Assembly (NCBI GenBank): GCA_037893245.1
Contig: JBAIAA010000697.1
Coordinates: forward strand, 62,001 to 126,000
Length of the DNA: 64,000 nt
Reading direction: 5' to 3'
DNA from: Crossaster papposus
Lineage: Eukaryota > Echinodermata > Asteroidea > Velatida > Solasteridae
Shown here: piece by piece, positions 53,637-64,000 of the stretch
Numbering within the stretch: the first letter of the stretch is position 1
Layout: each line of letters starts with the position of its first letter
Notes under the pieces: generated by a model
The model's input: the letters and a program-made list of their open reading frames with translations, nothing else
What the model was told of the DNA's origin: nothing
Databases searched by the model: none
Translations under genes and position numbers: made by a program

Positions 53637-55289
53637 CTCTGTACTGCCCCAAACCGCCCTGCCTGTTACTCCCAGTACTGCCCCAAACCGCCCTGCCTGT
53701 TACTCCCTGTACTGCCCAAAACTCGCCCTGCCTGTTACTCCCTGCCTGTTACTCCCTGTACTACCCCAAACCTCTCTGCCTGTACTGCCCCAAACCACCC
53801 TGCCTGTACTGCCCCAAACCACCCTGCCTGTTACTCCCTGTACTGCCCCAAACCACCCTGCCTGCTACTCCCTGTACTGCCCCAAACCTCTCTGCCTGTA
53901 CTGCCCCCAAACCACCCTGCCTGTTACTCCCTGTACTGCCCCAAACCACCCTGCCTGTACTGCCCCAAACCACCCTGCCTGTACTGCCCCAAACAACCCT
54001 GCCTGTTACTCCCTGTACTGCCCCAAACCACCCTGCCTGCTACTCCCTGTACTGCCCCAAACCTCTCTGCCTGTACTGCCCCCAAACCACCCTGCCTGCT
54101 ACTCCCTGTACTGCCCCAAACCACCCTGCCTGTTACTCCCTGTACTTCCCCAAACCTCCCTGCCTGTACTGCCCCAAACCACCCTGCCTGTTACTCCATG
54201 TACTGCCCCCAAACCACCCTGCCTGCTACTCCCTGTACTGCCCCAAACCACCCTGCCCCTTACTCTCAGTACTGCCCCAAACCACCCTGCCTGCTACTCC
54301 ATGTACTGCCCCAAACCACCCTGCCTGTACTGCCCCAAACCGCCTTGCCTGTTACTCCATGTACTGCCCCAAACCACCCTGCCTGTTACTCCCTGTACTG
54401 CCCCAAACAGCCCTGTCTGTTACTCCCTGTACTGCCCCAAACCCCCCTGCCTGTTACTTCCTGTACTGCCCCCAAACCGCCCTGCCTGTTACTCCCTGTA
54501 CTGCCCCCAAACCGCCCTGCCTGTTACTCCCTGTACTGCCCCAAACCGCCCTGCCTGTTACTCCCTGTACTGCCCCAAACCGCCCTGCCTGTTACTCCCT
54601 GTACTGCCCTAAACCGCCCTGCCTGTTACTTCCTGTACTGCCCCAAACCGCCCTGCCTGTTACTCCCTGTACTGCCACAAACCGCCCTGCCTGTTACTCC
54701 CTGTACTGCCCCAAACCGCCCTGCCTGTTACTCCCTGTACTGACCCAAACCGCCCTGCCTGTTACTCCCTGTACTGCCCCAAACCGCCCTGCCTGTTACT
54801 CCCTGTACTGCCCCAAACCGCCCTGCCTGTTACTCCCTGTACTGCCCCAAACCACCCTGCCTGTTACTCCCTATACTGCCTCAAACCACCCTGTCTTTTA
54901 CTCCCTGTACTGCCCCAAACCACCCTGCCTGCTACTCCCTGTACTGCCCCAAACCGCCCTGTCTGTTACTCCATGTACTGCCCCAAACCGCCCTGTCTGT
55001 TACTCCATGTACTGCCCCAAACAGCCCGACCTGTTACTCCATGTACTGCCCCAAACCACCCTGCCTGTTACTCCATGTACTGCCCCAAACCGCCCTGCCT
55101 GCTACCCCCTGTACTGCCCCAAACCACCCTGCCTGCTACTCCCTGTACTGCATCAAAAAACACCTTGCCTGTTACTCCCTGTACTGCCCCAAACCGCCCT
55201 GCCTGTTGCTCCCTGTACTGCCCTAAACCACCCTGTCTGTTACTCCCTGTACTGCCCTGCCTGTTACTGCCTGTGCTGCCCTAAACCAC
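53637..55289. repeat. 34-bp minisatellite, left block, about 48 copies
   Basis: Unit ctgcctgttactccctgtac + tgccccaaaccgcc. 34 is not divisible by three and the unit has no stop on the + strand, so all frames stay open (up to 566 codons) reading LPVTPCTAPNRPACYSLYCP-type peptide. Intron of the discoidin gene. Confidence 0.97.
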
Positions 55290-55618
55290 CCAATTCAATT
55301 CAATTCAATTCAATTCATTTATTCATCATGTGACACACATGAAATTTGATTTCCCTAGTACAGCAGTAATTACACAAAAATTACACAAATATTAGAAAAT
55401 ATGCTCACAAAGGCAATACACACAAGAAATCATTTACTAACATTACATATTACAAATTATACAATTTCAATTCCAATTAACTACATGATAACGACCCGGG
55501 CTCCTACTCTAAATACGTTGAATATGAAGTTGGTAAAAGAATTTAAAAGCCTATTTCTTTGGGACTATGCACATTGCACAAGGTAAATACACCCTGCAAT
55601 CATCTAGTAACATTACAG

Positions 55619-55894
55619 TTAAAGTTGTATATGGCATTTGGTAAAAAAGGAATTTTTGAACCTGTTTGTTTTTAGACTTAACTGACGAATTCTACCCGAT
55701 TTATTTGTAACAATTAATGGGTTGAGAGGATGTGTGCCGTCAGACAAAACACAGTTGAACTTGTTCATGAGACTCCTTTGAACCAACACCTGAAGGCTCT
55801 CATTACCATCACCTATAATCCTATCTGCACGTTTCACAATACGTTCCAGTTTCTTCCGGTTGTTAACAGTGAGCGAGTTAATTAAACCAAGCAA
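55619..55894 (-). pseudogene. LINE ORF2 C-terminal part after frameshift
   Basis: Continuation of the reverse transcriptase ORF. NNRKKLERIVKRADRIIGDG and LxPLIVTNKSGRIRQLSLKT NRFKNSFF match the usual C-terminus of this LINE group, ending 300 nt before the pentamer tail. Confidence 0.8.
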
Positions 55895-57047
55895 TAGAAC
55901 AGAAAGTTAACAACGATTGAATTGTGCTCTGGTAAAACAATTTTAAGATCCGGGTGTTTACATTAAAGGATTTCAGTTTCCTCACAAAATGTAACCGCTG
56001 ATTAGCTTTTTTGTAAACTGTTGTGGTGTTAGAATTCCAGTTTAACTGATTGTCAACCACAGTTCCTAGGTACTTGTACTCATTAACTACTTCAACAGGC
56101 ACATCATTAATTGGTACAGATTGCACAGTTTGTTTGTTCTTTTGAAAATTAAAAAACATTTCTTTATTTTTTTGCACATTGATGATCAAATGATTTTCAG
56201 CACACCAATTAACAAACCGATCAATGTTACTTCTATAGTCCAATTCATCATTGTCAGTTATCAGTCCTGTCAACACAGTATCGTCAGCGTATTTAACCAA
56301 AACACACGAGTCACTGTGTACATTAAAATCACTTGTAAATAAGGAAAACAAAAGAGGCGACAGAACACAACCCTGGGGAACTCCAGTACTTAAATATGTA
56401 ATATCGGAGCTAACACCAGTTACTCTGACCCTCTGTGGTCGTTGGAGTAAGAAGTTATTAATCCAAAGAGAGAGGTGTGGGTTAACATTCAAATAATTCA
56501 ATTTGTGCAAAAGAGCCGGAGGTCTAATGGTATTAAACGCAGAGGAGAAATCAATAAATAAAGCACGAACGTAGGACTTACAGGTATCAAGATGACTATA
56601 AATATTATGCAACAAAGTTATTATTGCGTCATCCACACCACGGTGAGCACGATACGCAAATTGAAATGGGTCCGTTGCCTCTCGTGTTTCATCAAGCAAG
56701 AAATCTTTAACAATTCTCTCAAAGCATTTCATCACAATAGATGTGAGGACAACTGGCCTGTAATCATTGAGAACAGCTGGCTTGGGTTTTTTGGGGATTG
56801 GACTAATTATGGAGGATTTCCATATTTTAGGAACTATGTGAGTGTCCAAAGACCATTGAAATAACCGCTGAAAGATACCTGCAAGTTCTTTGTAACATGC
56901 TTTCAGAGTCCTACCAGATATCCCATCTGGGCCGACAGCTTTGTTTGTTTTAATAGATTTAAATACCTTTTCGACTTGAAAGGATGCAAGAACAATGTTA
57001 TCATTTATACTTCCTTGGGAGGCTAAATCTGCCTGTACTGTACACAA
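55878..57047 (-). pseudogene. LINE reverse transcriptase fragment
   Basis: 389-codon open frame. Landmarks: AVGPDGISGRTLK (about 37-49), LNDYRPVVLTSIVMKCFERI (93-112), FIDFSSAFNTI (164-174, RT domain A), TGVPQGCVLSPLLF (221-234, domain B) and YADD (253-256, catalytic domain C), so the polymerase core is intact. The frame breaks after LLTFCSIAWFN, and the natural continuation (LTVNNRKKLERIVKRADRII) is in another frame at 55,894-55,619. One frameshift plus loss of the N-terminal endonuclease makes it inactive. Confidence 0.9.
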
Positions 57048-57052
57048 ATCTG

Positions 57053-59661
57053 TACACCCTGCCTGTTACTCCCTGTACTTCCACAAACCACCCTGCCTGT
57101 TACTCCCTATACTGCCTCAAACCAGCCTGCCTGTTACTCCCTGTACTGCCCCAAACCACCCTGCCTGTTACTCCCTGTACTTCCACAAACCACCCTGCCT
57201 GTTACTCCCTGTACTTCCACAAACCACCCTGCCTGTTACTCCCTGTACTTCCACAAACCACCCTGCCTGTTACTCCCTATACTGCCTCAAACCAGCCTGC
57301 CTGTTACTCCCTGTACTGCCCCAAACCACCCTGCCTGTTACTCCCTGTACTTCCACAAACCACCCTGCCTGTTACTCCCTGTACTTCCACAAACCACCCT
57401 GCCTGTTACTCCCTGTACTTCCACAAACCACCCTGCCTGTTACTCCCTATACTGCCTCAAACCAGCCTGCCTGTTACTCCCTGTACTGCCCCAAACCACC
57501 CTGCCTGTTACTCCCTGTACTGCCCCAAACCACCCTGCCTGTTACTCCCTATACTGCCTCAAACCAGCCTGCCTGTTACTCCCTGTACTGCCCCAAACCA
57601 CCCTGCCTGTTACTCCCTGTACTGCCCCAAACCACCCTGCCTGTTACTCCCTGTACTTCCACAAACCACCCTGCCTGTTACTCCCTGTACTTCCACAAAC
57701 CACCCTGCCTGTTACTCCCTATACTGCCTCAAACCAGCCTGCCTGTTACTCCCTGTACTGCCCCAAACCACCCTGCCTGTTACTCCCTGTACTGCCCCAA
57801 ACCACCCTGCCTGTTACTCCCTATACTGCCCCAAACCGCCCTGCCTGTTACTCCCTGTACTGCCCCAAACCACCCTGCTTGTGACTCCCTGTACTGCCCC
57901 AAACCACTCTCCCAGTTACTCCCTGTACTGCCCCAAACTGCCCTGCCTGTTACTCCCTGTACTGCCCCAAACCACCCTGCCTGTTACTCCCTATACTGCC
58001 CCAAACCGCCCTGCCTGTTACTCCCTGTACTGCCCCAAACCACCCTGCTTGTGACTCCCTGTACTGCCCCAAACCACCCTGCCTGTTACTCCCTATACTG
58101 CCTCAAACCAGCCTGCCTGTTACTCCCTGTACTGCCCCAAACCACCCTGCCTGTTACTCCCTGTACTTCCACAAACCACCCTGCCTGTTACTCCCTATAC
58201 TGCCTCAAACCAGCCTGCCTGTTACTCCCTGTACTGCCCCAAACCACCCTGCCTGTTACTCCCTGTACTGCCCCAAACCACCCTGCCTGTTACTCCCTAT
58301 ACTGCCCCAAACCGCCCTGCCTGTTACTCCCTGTACTGCCCCAAACCACCCTGCTTGTGACTCCCTGTACTGCCCCAAACCACTCTCCCAGTTACTCCCT
58401 GTACTGCCCCAAACTGCCCTGCCTGTTACTCCCTGTACTGCCCCAAACCACCCTGCCTGTTACTCCCTGTACTGCCCCAAACCACCCTGCCTGTTACTCC
58501 CTGTACTTCCACAAACCACCCTGCCTGTTACTCCCTGTACTTCCACAAAACACCCTGCCTGTTACTCCCTATACTGCCTCAAACCACCCTGTCTGTTACT
58601 CCCTGTACTGCCCCAAACCACCCTGCCTGTTACTCCCTGTACTGCCCCAAACCACCCTGCCTGTTACTCCCTGTACTGCCCCAAACCACCCTGCCTGTTA
58701 CTCCCTGTACTGCCCCAAACCACCCTGCCTGTTACTCCCTGTACTTCCACAAAACACCCTGCCTGTTACTCCCTATACTGCCTCAAACCACCCTGTCTGT
58801 TACTCCCTGTACTGCCCCAAACCACCCTGCCTGTTACTCCCTGTACTGCCCCAAACCACCCTGCTTGTGACTCCCTGTACTGCCCCAAACCACTCTCCCA
58901 GTTACTCCCTGTACTGCCCCAAACTGCCCTGCCTGTTACTCCCTGTACTGCCCCAAACCACCCTGCCTGTTACTCCCTGTACTGCCTCAAACCGCCCTGC
59001 CTGTTACTCCCTGTACTGCCCCAAACCACCCTGCTTGTGACTCCCTGTACTGCCCCAAACCACTCTCCCAGTTACTCCCTGTACTGCCCCAAACCACTCT
59101 CCCAGTTACTCCCTGTACTGCCCCAAACTGCCCTGCCTGTTACTCCCTGTACTGCCCCAAACCACCCTGCCTGTTACTCCCTGTACTGCCCCAAACCACC
59201 CTGCCTGTTACTCCCTGTACTTCCACAAACCACCCTGCCTGTTACTCCCTGTACTTCCACAAAACACCATGCCTGTTACTCCCTATACTGCCTCAAACCA
59301 CCCTGTCTGTTACTCCCTGTACTGCCCCAAACCACCCTGCCTGTTACTCCCTGTACTGCCCCAAACCACCCTGCCTGTTACTCCCTTTACTGCCCCAAAC
59401 CACCCTGCCTGTTACTCCCTGTACTGCCCCAAACCACCCTGCTTGTGACTCCCTGTACTGCCCCAAACCACTCTCCCAGTTACTCCCTGTACTGCCCCAA
59501 ATCACCCTGCCTGTTACTCCCTGTACTGCCCCAAACCACCCTGCCTGTTACTACCTGTACTGCCCCAAACCACCCTGCCTGTTACTCCCTGTACTGCCCC
59601 AAACCACCCTGCCTGTTACTCCCTATACTGCCTCAAACCACCCTGCCTGTTACTCCCTATA
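57053..59661. repeat. 34-bp minisatellite, middle block with higher-order structure
   Basis: About 76 units. Variants (cttccacaaa, ctatactgcctcaaaccag, cttgtgactcc, actctcccagttac) recur as ordered sets: the cttgtgactcc/actctcccag module begins near 57,870, 58,350, 58,862, 59,034 and 59,430. ORF up to 681 codons is an artefact. Confidence 0.96.
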
Positions 59662-60455
59662 GGGGAGATGCGGGAGAGTTGAGCCAATTTTTATATTTTG
59701 TGTCACCATATGCGGAAGAAAAGTACAAACCTGTAAAAAATTTGATAAACTTTAGAGTGTTGTTTTAGTTTTGAAACAATAACAGTTGGGATAGCAGTTA
59801 AGGCTTATTTATATAAAAGGTTTGAAAAAAATTGGTAAAGTGGCTCAACTCTCCCAATATGGGAGAGTTGAGCCACTATTACAGGAGAGTTGAGCCAGCA
59901 TGATAAGTCGATGGCTGGTGAAAAAACAAAATCATATTTTTTCAACTTTTGATTTATTAATTATTAAAGTAAATATGGTGCTCAATTGTTATTATCATGA
60001 CACAAAATAACATTTTCTCTCATTTATTATACATTTTTCACCTTTAGTCCAAAAATCAAAATGTTACTACATGTTTTCCCTATGCTCAACTCTCCCCATG
60101 ACCAATGGCTCAACTCTCCTCATTGCGACCATTTTGTAAATAACCCAATCCTGTCTGGTTTACAATAGTTCTCTAAAATAATGGTCATATATACCCCCTT
60201 CAATAAACAAATTACCGCCATTATAGTCTAAGTCTTGCTATGGGAAATAAGACAAAACATTAATTTTTCTATTTTTCACTCAAAAGTAAAAAAAAAAAAA
60301 TTGTTTAGGTATCTTTGATACTGAGTACACATGACAGTAGAGTTTAACACTAAGAATGTCGTATTGATGCTATAAACAATATATGCAAATATAAATTTTA
60401 GTGAGTTACTACTTTTCGAGTTATAGGGGGTGGCTCAACTCTCCCGCATCTCCCC
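59662..60455. mobile_element. GGGGAGATGCGG MITE, TA target duplication
   Basis: Perfect 25-bp inverted ends starting GGGGAGATGCGGGAGAGTTG, flanked by TA (59,660-59,661 and 60,456-60,457). Removing it with one TA restores the array phrase ccctatactgcc exactly. Several internal copies of gggagagttgagcc in both orientations. 794 bp, no transposase. Confidence 0.95.
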
Positions 60456-60829
60456 TACTGCCTCAAACCACCCTACCTGTTACTCCCTGTACTGCCCAAA
60501 ACCGCCCTTCCTGTTACTCTCTGTACTGCCCCAAACCGCCCTGCCTGTTACTCCCTGTACTGCCCCAAACCACCCTCCCTGTTACTCCATGTACTGCCCC
60601 AAACCACCCTGCCTGTTACTCCATGTACTCCTCCAAACCACCCTGCCTGTTACTCCCTGCAGTGCCTCAAACCACCCTGCATGTTACTCTTAATACTGCC
60701 CCAAACCGCCCTGCCTGTTATTCCCTGTACTACCCCAAACCACCCTACCTGTTACTCCCTGTACTGCCCAAAACCGCCCTTCCTGTTACTCTCTGTACTG
60801 CCCCAAACCGCCCTGTCTGTTACTCTCAG
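60456..60829. repeat. 34-bp minisatellite, right block, about 11 copies
   Basis: Continues the array to the acceptor of the TM6 exon; its last unit, ctgtctgttactctcag, is the splice acceptor. Confidence 0.95.
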
Positions 60830-60946
60830 TAAGGTCCGAGAGGCATCCCGCTTCCAGCAGATCTCCAAATGCCTCCAGAATGCAGTGGGAATCTCTGCCC
60901 TCATGGGCTTGACCTGGTGTTTCGGGTTCCTGGCGATCGATTTCCA
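60830..60946 (+). CDS. adhesion-GPCR TM6 exon
   Basis: After ctgttactctcag the frame reads KVREASRFQQISKCLQNAVG then ISALMGLTWCFGFLAID. Intracellular loop 3 running into LxGLTWxFGFLAI is the TM6 signature of adhesion-class GPCRs. The entering phase (2) does not match the exit phase (1) of the discoidin exon, so intervening exons (stalk/GPS, TM1-5) are missing, unseen or never existed. The right end abuts a left-truncated TTAA-MITE at about 60,944, so the donor (cat|gtctg) is doubtful and the expected TM7 does not follow. The acceptor tract itself is the last copy of the minisatellite. Confidence 0.75.
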
Positions 60947-61092
60947 TGTCTGTTAGCAGCGAGCGAGGCCAGAAATGCGTGGGTGTGCTTCCCGGTACCA
61001 TCGGCCTGGACCCGCCTCGGATCGAGTTTCGTAAAAATAATCCCGTGCCTCGGCTCGGTGATGTTAAAATAATCCCGGCGCGAACTGGTTAA
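60944..61092 (+). mobile_element. TTAA-MITE copy, left-truncated, abutting exon
   Basis: Starts at atgtctgttagcagcgagcg within one 29-bp unit and ends ggcgcgaactggTTAA. Confidence 0.88.
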
Positions 61093-61216
61093 CAAGAATA
61101 ACAATCAGTGGCAGCCAATTTGAAAATTGTGTTCTGCTGTGACATGCCTAGGATACTTCTATAATCTGTATGTTCCAAGAGTCCGTTATAATTACTCTTA
61201 TCGTTTGGGTCCACAG

Positions 61217-61395
61217 GTTCAAGTATGCTTCTAGATCAAGGCTTGTATTCCCACCACGGTCTGGTCGTTGGGGACCCAGACTTCATTCCAAGCTTTGTGG
61301 ATCAGGGCCGCTTCCAGGTGACATACCCAGAGAACCGACGTCGACGGAGACGAAGTTTGGAGGACCACTATAAAGAAAACCACACCGAATTGTAG
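61217..61395 (+). CDS. possible terminal exon, basic tail
   Basis: After acceptor gggtccacag an open frame (entering phase 1) reads SSMLLDQGLYSHHGLVVGDP, DFIPSFVDQGRFQVTYPENR, six consecutive Arg and SLEDHYKENHTEL, then TAG. Composition is protein-like, and a juxtamembrane-style polybasic run suggests a cytoplasmic tail, but I recognise no family. It contains no TM7, so it is not a normal continuation of the TM6 exon. It could end the cadherin/discoidin gene by another splice route. Confidence 0.45.
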
Positions 61396-62163
61396 AGGTA
61401 ATCTACAAGCGTTGGGAACGACGCACATTATATGTATTATTTGATGCAATACATATTTTGTCTGTTATATAAAGGTTTTCTGCAAAAATCTATGTATTTT
61501 TAAAATAGATTCAGTTGTTTGAAATGTCCGTCCTTTTATTGCAAAGCTTACAGTTGTTCACAAGAATGTTGTCTGTGTATATTTAGGCAAGAATAGCTGT
61601 GTATTCAAATTCATCCACTGATATGGTTTGTTATACATACATGCGACTTTAATATTCAAGAAGCATTTCATATTGAATATAAATATATTTTATACACATA
61701 ATCAACTCTATTGTTACAAATTACAATTTGTTTGTACATCTATGTTTAATTGCAATGTACCTTCTTTTTAATTAACATTAGTTTGTTAGTGTTTTTTTAT
61801 TCTGGATTTTAAATGGCCGCTAAGAATGTAATATATATTTTAAAAGTTATTTGTGGTGGTAAACTCTGGCGGTAAAAATTAAAAAGTGTTAAAAAGTTGA
61901 GATTTTGGTATTAGTCTATTTTTTGGTGATAGTCTTATTTATTTACAAACAGGTTCTTTTTTGGACTTGGTCCATTTTTTTGACTTTATTTTAGAGATGG
62001 TTGATTTTTTGGAGTTAGTTTATATTTTAGAGATGGTCCATATGTTTATTTGTTGGACTTGGTCTATATTTTGGAGATGGTTGGTTTGTTTACAAACAGT
62101 CTATTTTTTGGATGGTAATGGTCAACCTTAGGTTTGTATATAATGTTTGAGAGCCTTTTTTCC
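61396..62163 (+). other. 3' flank of the possible terminal exon
   Basis: AT-rich; an ATTAAA at 61,878 is a weak poly(A) signal candidate. 61,910-62,110 has degenerate repeats of 'ttttggagatggt'. Confidence 0.4.
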
Positions 62164-62240
62164 AAGAGCCAGATAGCTCAATGAGATAAACTCAGGACTG
62201 GAGTGCGGAGGATCCTGGGTTCAAACCCAGGCGGTGCCAT
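62164..62240 (+). repeat. tRNA-like sequence (SINE head)
   Basis: gatagctcaatgagataaa (A-box-like) and CCTGG GTTCAAA CCCAGG (perfect T-arm with B box). The acceptor stem does not close, so probably tRNA-derived repeat. Confidence 0.5.
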
Positions 62241-63547
62241 CCTTATAACTTGAAAAAGGATAAATGAAAATGGGTCGTTGAAGGATTGTACATGTAGTGC
62301 GGAGGGTGCTGGGTTAAAGCGCAGACAGAGGGTCGTCAGGATAAGACGAGGGTGGGGGCCTAGACGAGGGGGTCCTGGGCGGGGCAAGATGAGGCAAGAC
62401 GAAGGGGGTCCAGGACGAGAAAGGGGGAGGAGCCCGGGGGGGGGGAGGTCCGAAATATAGGCTCTCATAATCCCCTAATTTTTTGAAAATTTGGGCATAT
62501 GTTTCCCTCCCATGGGTGGGATTCCCAACAGGATTAGAGTTATACTCTGAAAAAAACTTCAAAGAACATAAAAATACATACCATGGTTAAAGAATTTATT
62601 TATGCAATTTGTTAAAAAAACAGCATCAAGACATAGTGTACAAACAGTTCATTACAAGTTTCACTTATTAAAAGTTTTACAATAATACAGCAATTTAAAC
62701 TGACTCTGAATAAAAATGTACTTTTAAAAATTATGTAAAATTGAGAAGTGATTTTTTTGGGGAAAAATTGGGCCAAATTCGATTTTTCGGGAAAAAATGT
62801 AATTTGATCAAATGTAATTCATCAATTGAATTTTCTGAAAACATTTAATTTGTAAGGGTTAACCTTGCTTTTTTTTAACAAAAATTGAATTTGTTTAAAA
62901 TTAAGCAACATTTTATTTTTCGGTAAAAAATGTGTTGGGAGTTAAAGGTAGGAAACACAACCATTTGCAGATATACAAAAAAGTACTACTTTATTAGGAA
63001 ATAAACACCAAATATAAGAACCACTGACCGGCTCACAACTCAATTTTTCTGAGTTGCATTTGACGAAGAAATATAATCGGCATTTGGGTGGAATCTGACC
63101 GAGGACTTTTAAGAGTATAGGCTTAGATCAATAATATACCATGGAATGATCGCTAAAAATGTTCCAAAAAACAGTACCTATTTTACACCACACAATGTTA
63201 ACTAAAATTCAGTAAAACAACAATGTTGGTCCAGCATATTTATAAAAAAAATTAATAAAAAAACAATCGTTTTGGAATTTTAGAAAAAAAAAAAAAGGTC
63301 TTTATTACAACACTTTAATACAAAACGTCTAAAGACATTCGCCATTGTCATTATTATATAACCGTACACTAAAAATTGTTTCATATATTCAAAAAATGTG
63401 CAGTTTTACAGTTCACAACATTCGTATTTTGGAATCTACACCCTTCTATTTGCCAAATTGATGTGCTGCATCGATGGATATACATAAATTGGAACATTTT
63501 AGCGATCACCCCATGGTCTATCATGATAACTGTCTACTGATACGACC
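62241..63547. other. intergenic / convergent 3' ends
   Basis: GC-rich purine stretch 62,330-62,455, then AT-rich DNA. A relic of the GTAGGATACACC MITE starts at 62,945 (aaaggtaggaaacacaacca). No other feature recognised. Confidence 0.5.
63301..63306 (-). promoter_or_regulatory. poly(A) signal candidate for minus-strand GPCR
   Basis: AATAAA on the minus strand 242 nt after the stop codon; position is reasonable for a short 3' UTR. Confidence 0.45.
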
Positions 63548-63721
63548 TTATATCCTCGACACGGAAGTCTCCAATTCCCCGGTGTAGACACTGGACGGTG
63601 ATGTGGGTGTCTGCGAGACATCTGGCAGCTCGTAGGAGCGTCTGCGGCTTGTCGGTAGGGTCCCCCCTCGGCAGCGAACCTCCTCACGTCGGGCACAAAA
63701 CATGACAAAGACAACCACTCC
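63548..63721 (-). CDS. adhesion GPCR last exon (end of TM7, C-tail)
   Basis: On the minus strand, acceptor tttgtacttccag precedes GVVVFVMFCARREEVRCRGG, then LPTSRRRSYELPDVSQTPTS and a Ser/Thr-rich end (VYTGELETSVSRI), TAA at 63,550-63,548. GVVVFVMFCxRxEEVR is the C-terminal half of TM7 and the start of helix 8 in adhesion GPCRs (QGxxxFxxxCxxxxEVR). 174 nt, phase 0. Upstream exons lie beyond 64,000. The gene is convergent to the receptor-like exons at 50-61 kb. Confidence 0.8.
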   Translation of the reverse strand, partial: GVVVFVMFCARREEVRCRGGTLPTSRRRSYELPDVSQTPTSPSSVYTGELETSVSRI

Positions 63722-63782
63722 CTGGAAGTACAAAGGATAAGTTATAATACAGGCCGAGTCAACAAGAATTTCCCTCAACTTA

Positions 63783-63990
63783 AAGGTAGTATACACTAAC
63801 TACTGAATTACCTTAATACTTGTAAGTGAATAACAGTCTCAAGCATCCTGTGAAGTCACGGTACCTGATGTGATGTGGTTTACAAGAAAAGTGGAATTTC
63901 AAACGGTTGCCAGCCGGCAATCGTAAAAACCCGACTATTTTCAAACACTGTTCCCAATTTATTGAATTCGTCTGAAGGAAGTCAAGGATC
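63783..63990. mobile_element. GTAGGATACACC MITE relic
   Basis: aaaggtagtatacactaact, agtgaataacagtctcaagc and gttgccagccggcaatcg correspond to the family's start, body and central palindrome, with many changes. Confidence 0.6.
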
Positions 63991-64000
63991 TAGACTGCAA

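Larger units (their letters stand above)
55290..57050 (-). mobile_element. 5'-truncated CR1/L2-like LINE
   Basis: Minus-strand non-LTR retrotransposon inserted in the 34-bp minisatellite. Its 3' end is a (CAATT)n tail on the + strand (55,290-55,318), i.e. an AATTG pentamer tail as in CR1/L2-type LINEs rather than poly(A). The 5' end stops inside the reverse transcriptase frame, so the endonuclease and ORF1 are absent, typical of incomplete target-primed reverse transcription. Both flanks are the same minisatellite, so the insertion postdates array formation. Confidence 0.88.

Noticed and set aside
56995-59040. 681-codon Pro/Cys-rich ORF
   Set aside because: 34-bp minisatellite open in all three frames with the same peptide; starts within LINE sequence.
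62278-62460. Gly/Arg-rich ORF in a GC-rich stretch
   Set aside because: Low-complexity purine-rich tract open in several frames; no other support.

Overview
This is animal nuclear DNA: intron-rich, AT-rich between exons, and packed with miniature inverted-repeat elements (MITEs), tRNA-derived SINEs and intronic minisatellites. A KIF21 kinesin, a cadherin/discoidin ectodomain gene and adhesion-GPCR exons indicate a metazoan. The style of the short 'TTTAAAGGGATCGTATACG' MITE, which resembles elements I associate with sea stars and sea urchins, makes an invertebrate deuterostome, probably an echinoderm, my best guess; this is inference and no species is claimed.

Region 1 (1-42,172, + strand) is most of a kinesin-4 family KIF21A/B orthologue. 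The 5' exons (start codon, P-loop) lie left of the window. I reconstruct 25 exons plus one uncertain 30-nt microexon and two alternative last exons: the end of the motor domain (switch II, L12/alpha5), the coiled-coil stalk, an acidic segment, the autoinhibitory coiled coil, a Ser/Pro-rich linker and the C-terminal WD40 propeller. Reading phases agree across every junction. The terminal exons at 41,563 and 42,097 are both in phase, and each ends the last WD40 blade differently. One intron appears to be GC-AG.

The KIF21 introns hold stacked mobile DNA. TTAA-flanked (piggyBac-like) MITEs carry an expandable 29-bp minisatellite. Other MITE families nest inside each other, and there is a 1.24-kb fold-back element. 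Tandem arrays have units of 10, 12, 19, 20, 29, 34, 54, 59, 88, 89, 104 and about 119 bp. Two arrays (59 bp and 88 bp) start at a KIF21 splice donor and repeat the exon end together with the donor. All ORFs over about 250 codons, except a LINE reverse transcriptase, are stop-free minisatellites and not genes.

Region 2 (42.2-50.0 kb) is a gene-poor spacer with a 10-bp minisatellite and several MITEs. Region 3 (50,042-61,395, +) holds exons of a surface-protein gene: a cadherin repeat damaged by a MITE, a complete three-exon F5/8-type C (discoidin) domain, then, beyond a 7-kb 34-bp minisatellite invaded by a 5'-truncated CR1/L2-like LINE and a TA-flanked MITE, an exon encoding TM6 of an adhesion-type GPCR and a possible terminal exon. 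At 63.5-63.7 kb the minus strand carries the last exon (end of TM7 plus cytoplasmic tail) of an adhesion GPCR whose upstream exons lie beyond the right edge. The receptor pieces face each other, either as two convergent genes or as one gene broken by inversion.

No bacterial features, CRISPR arrays or rRNA genes are present. Exon limits are from phase and splice consensus only; no transcript data were available.
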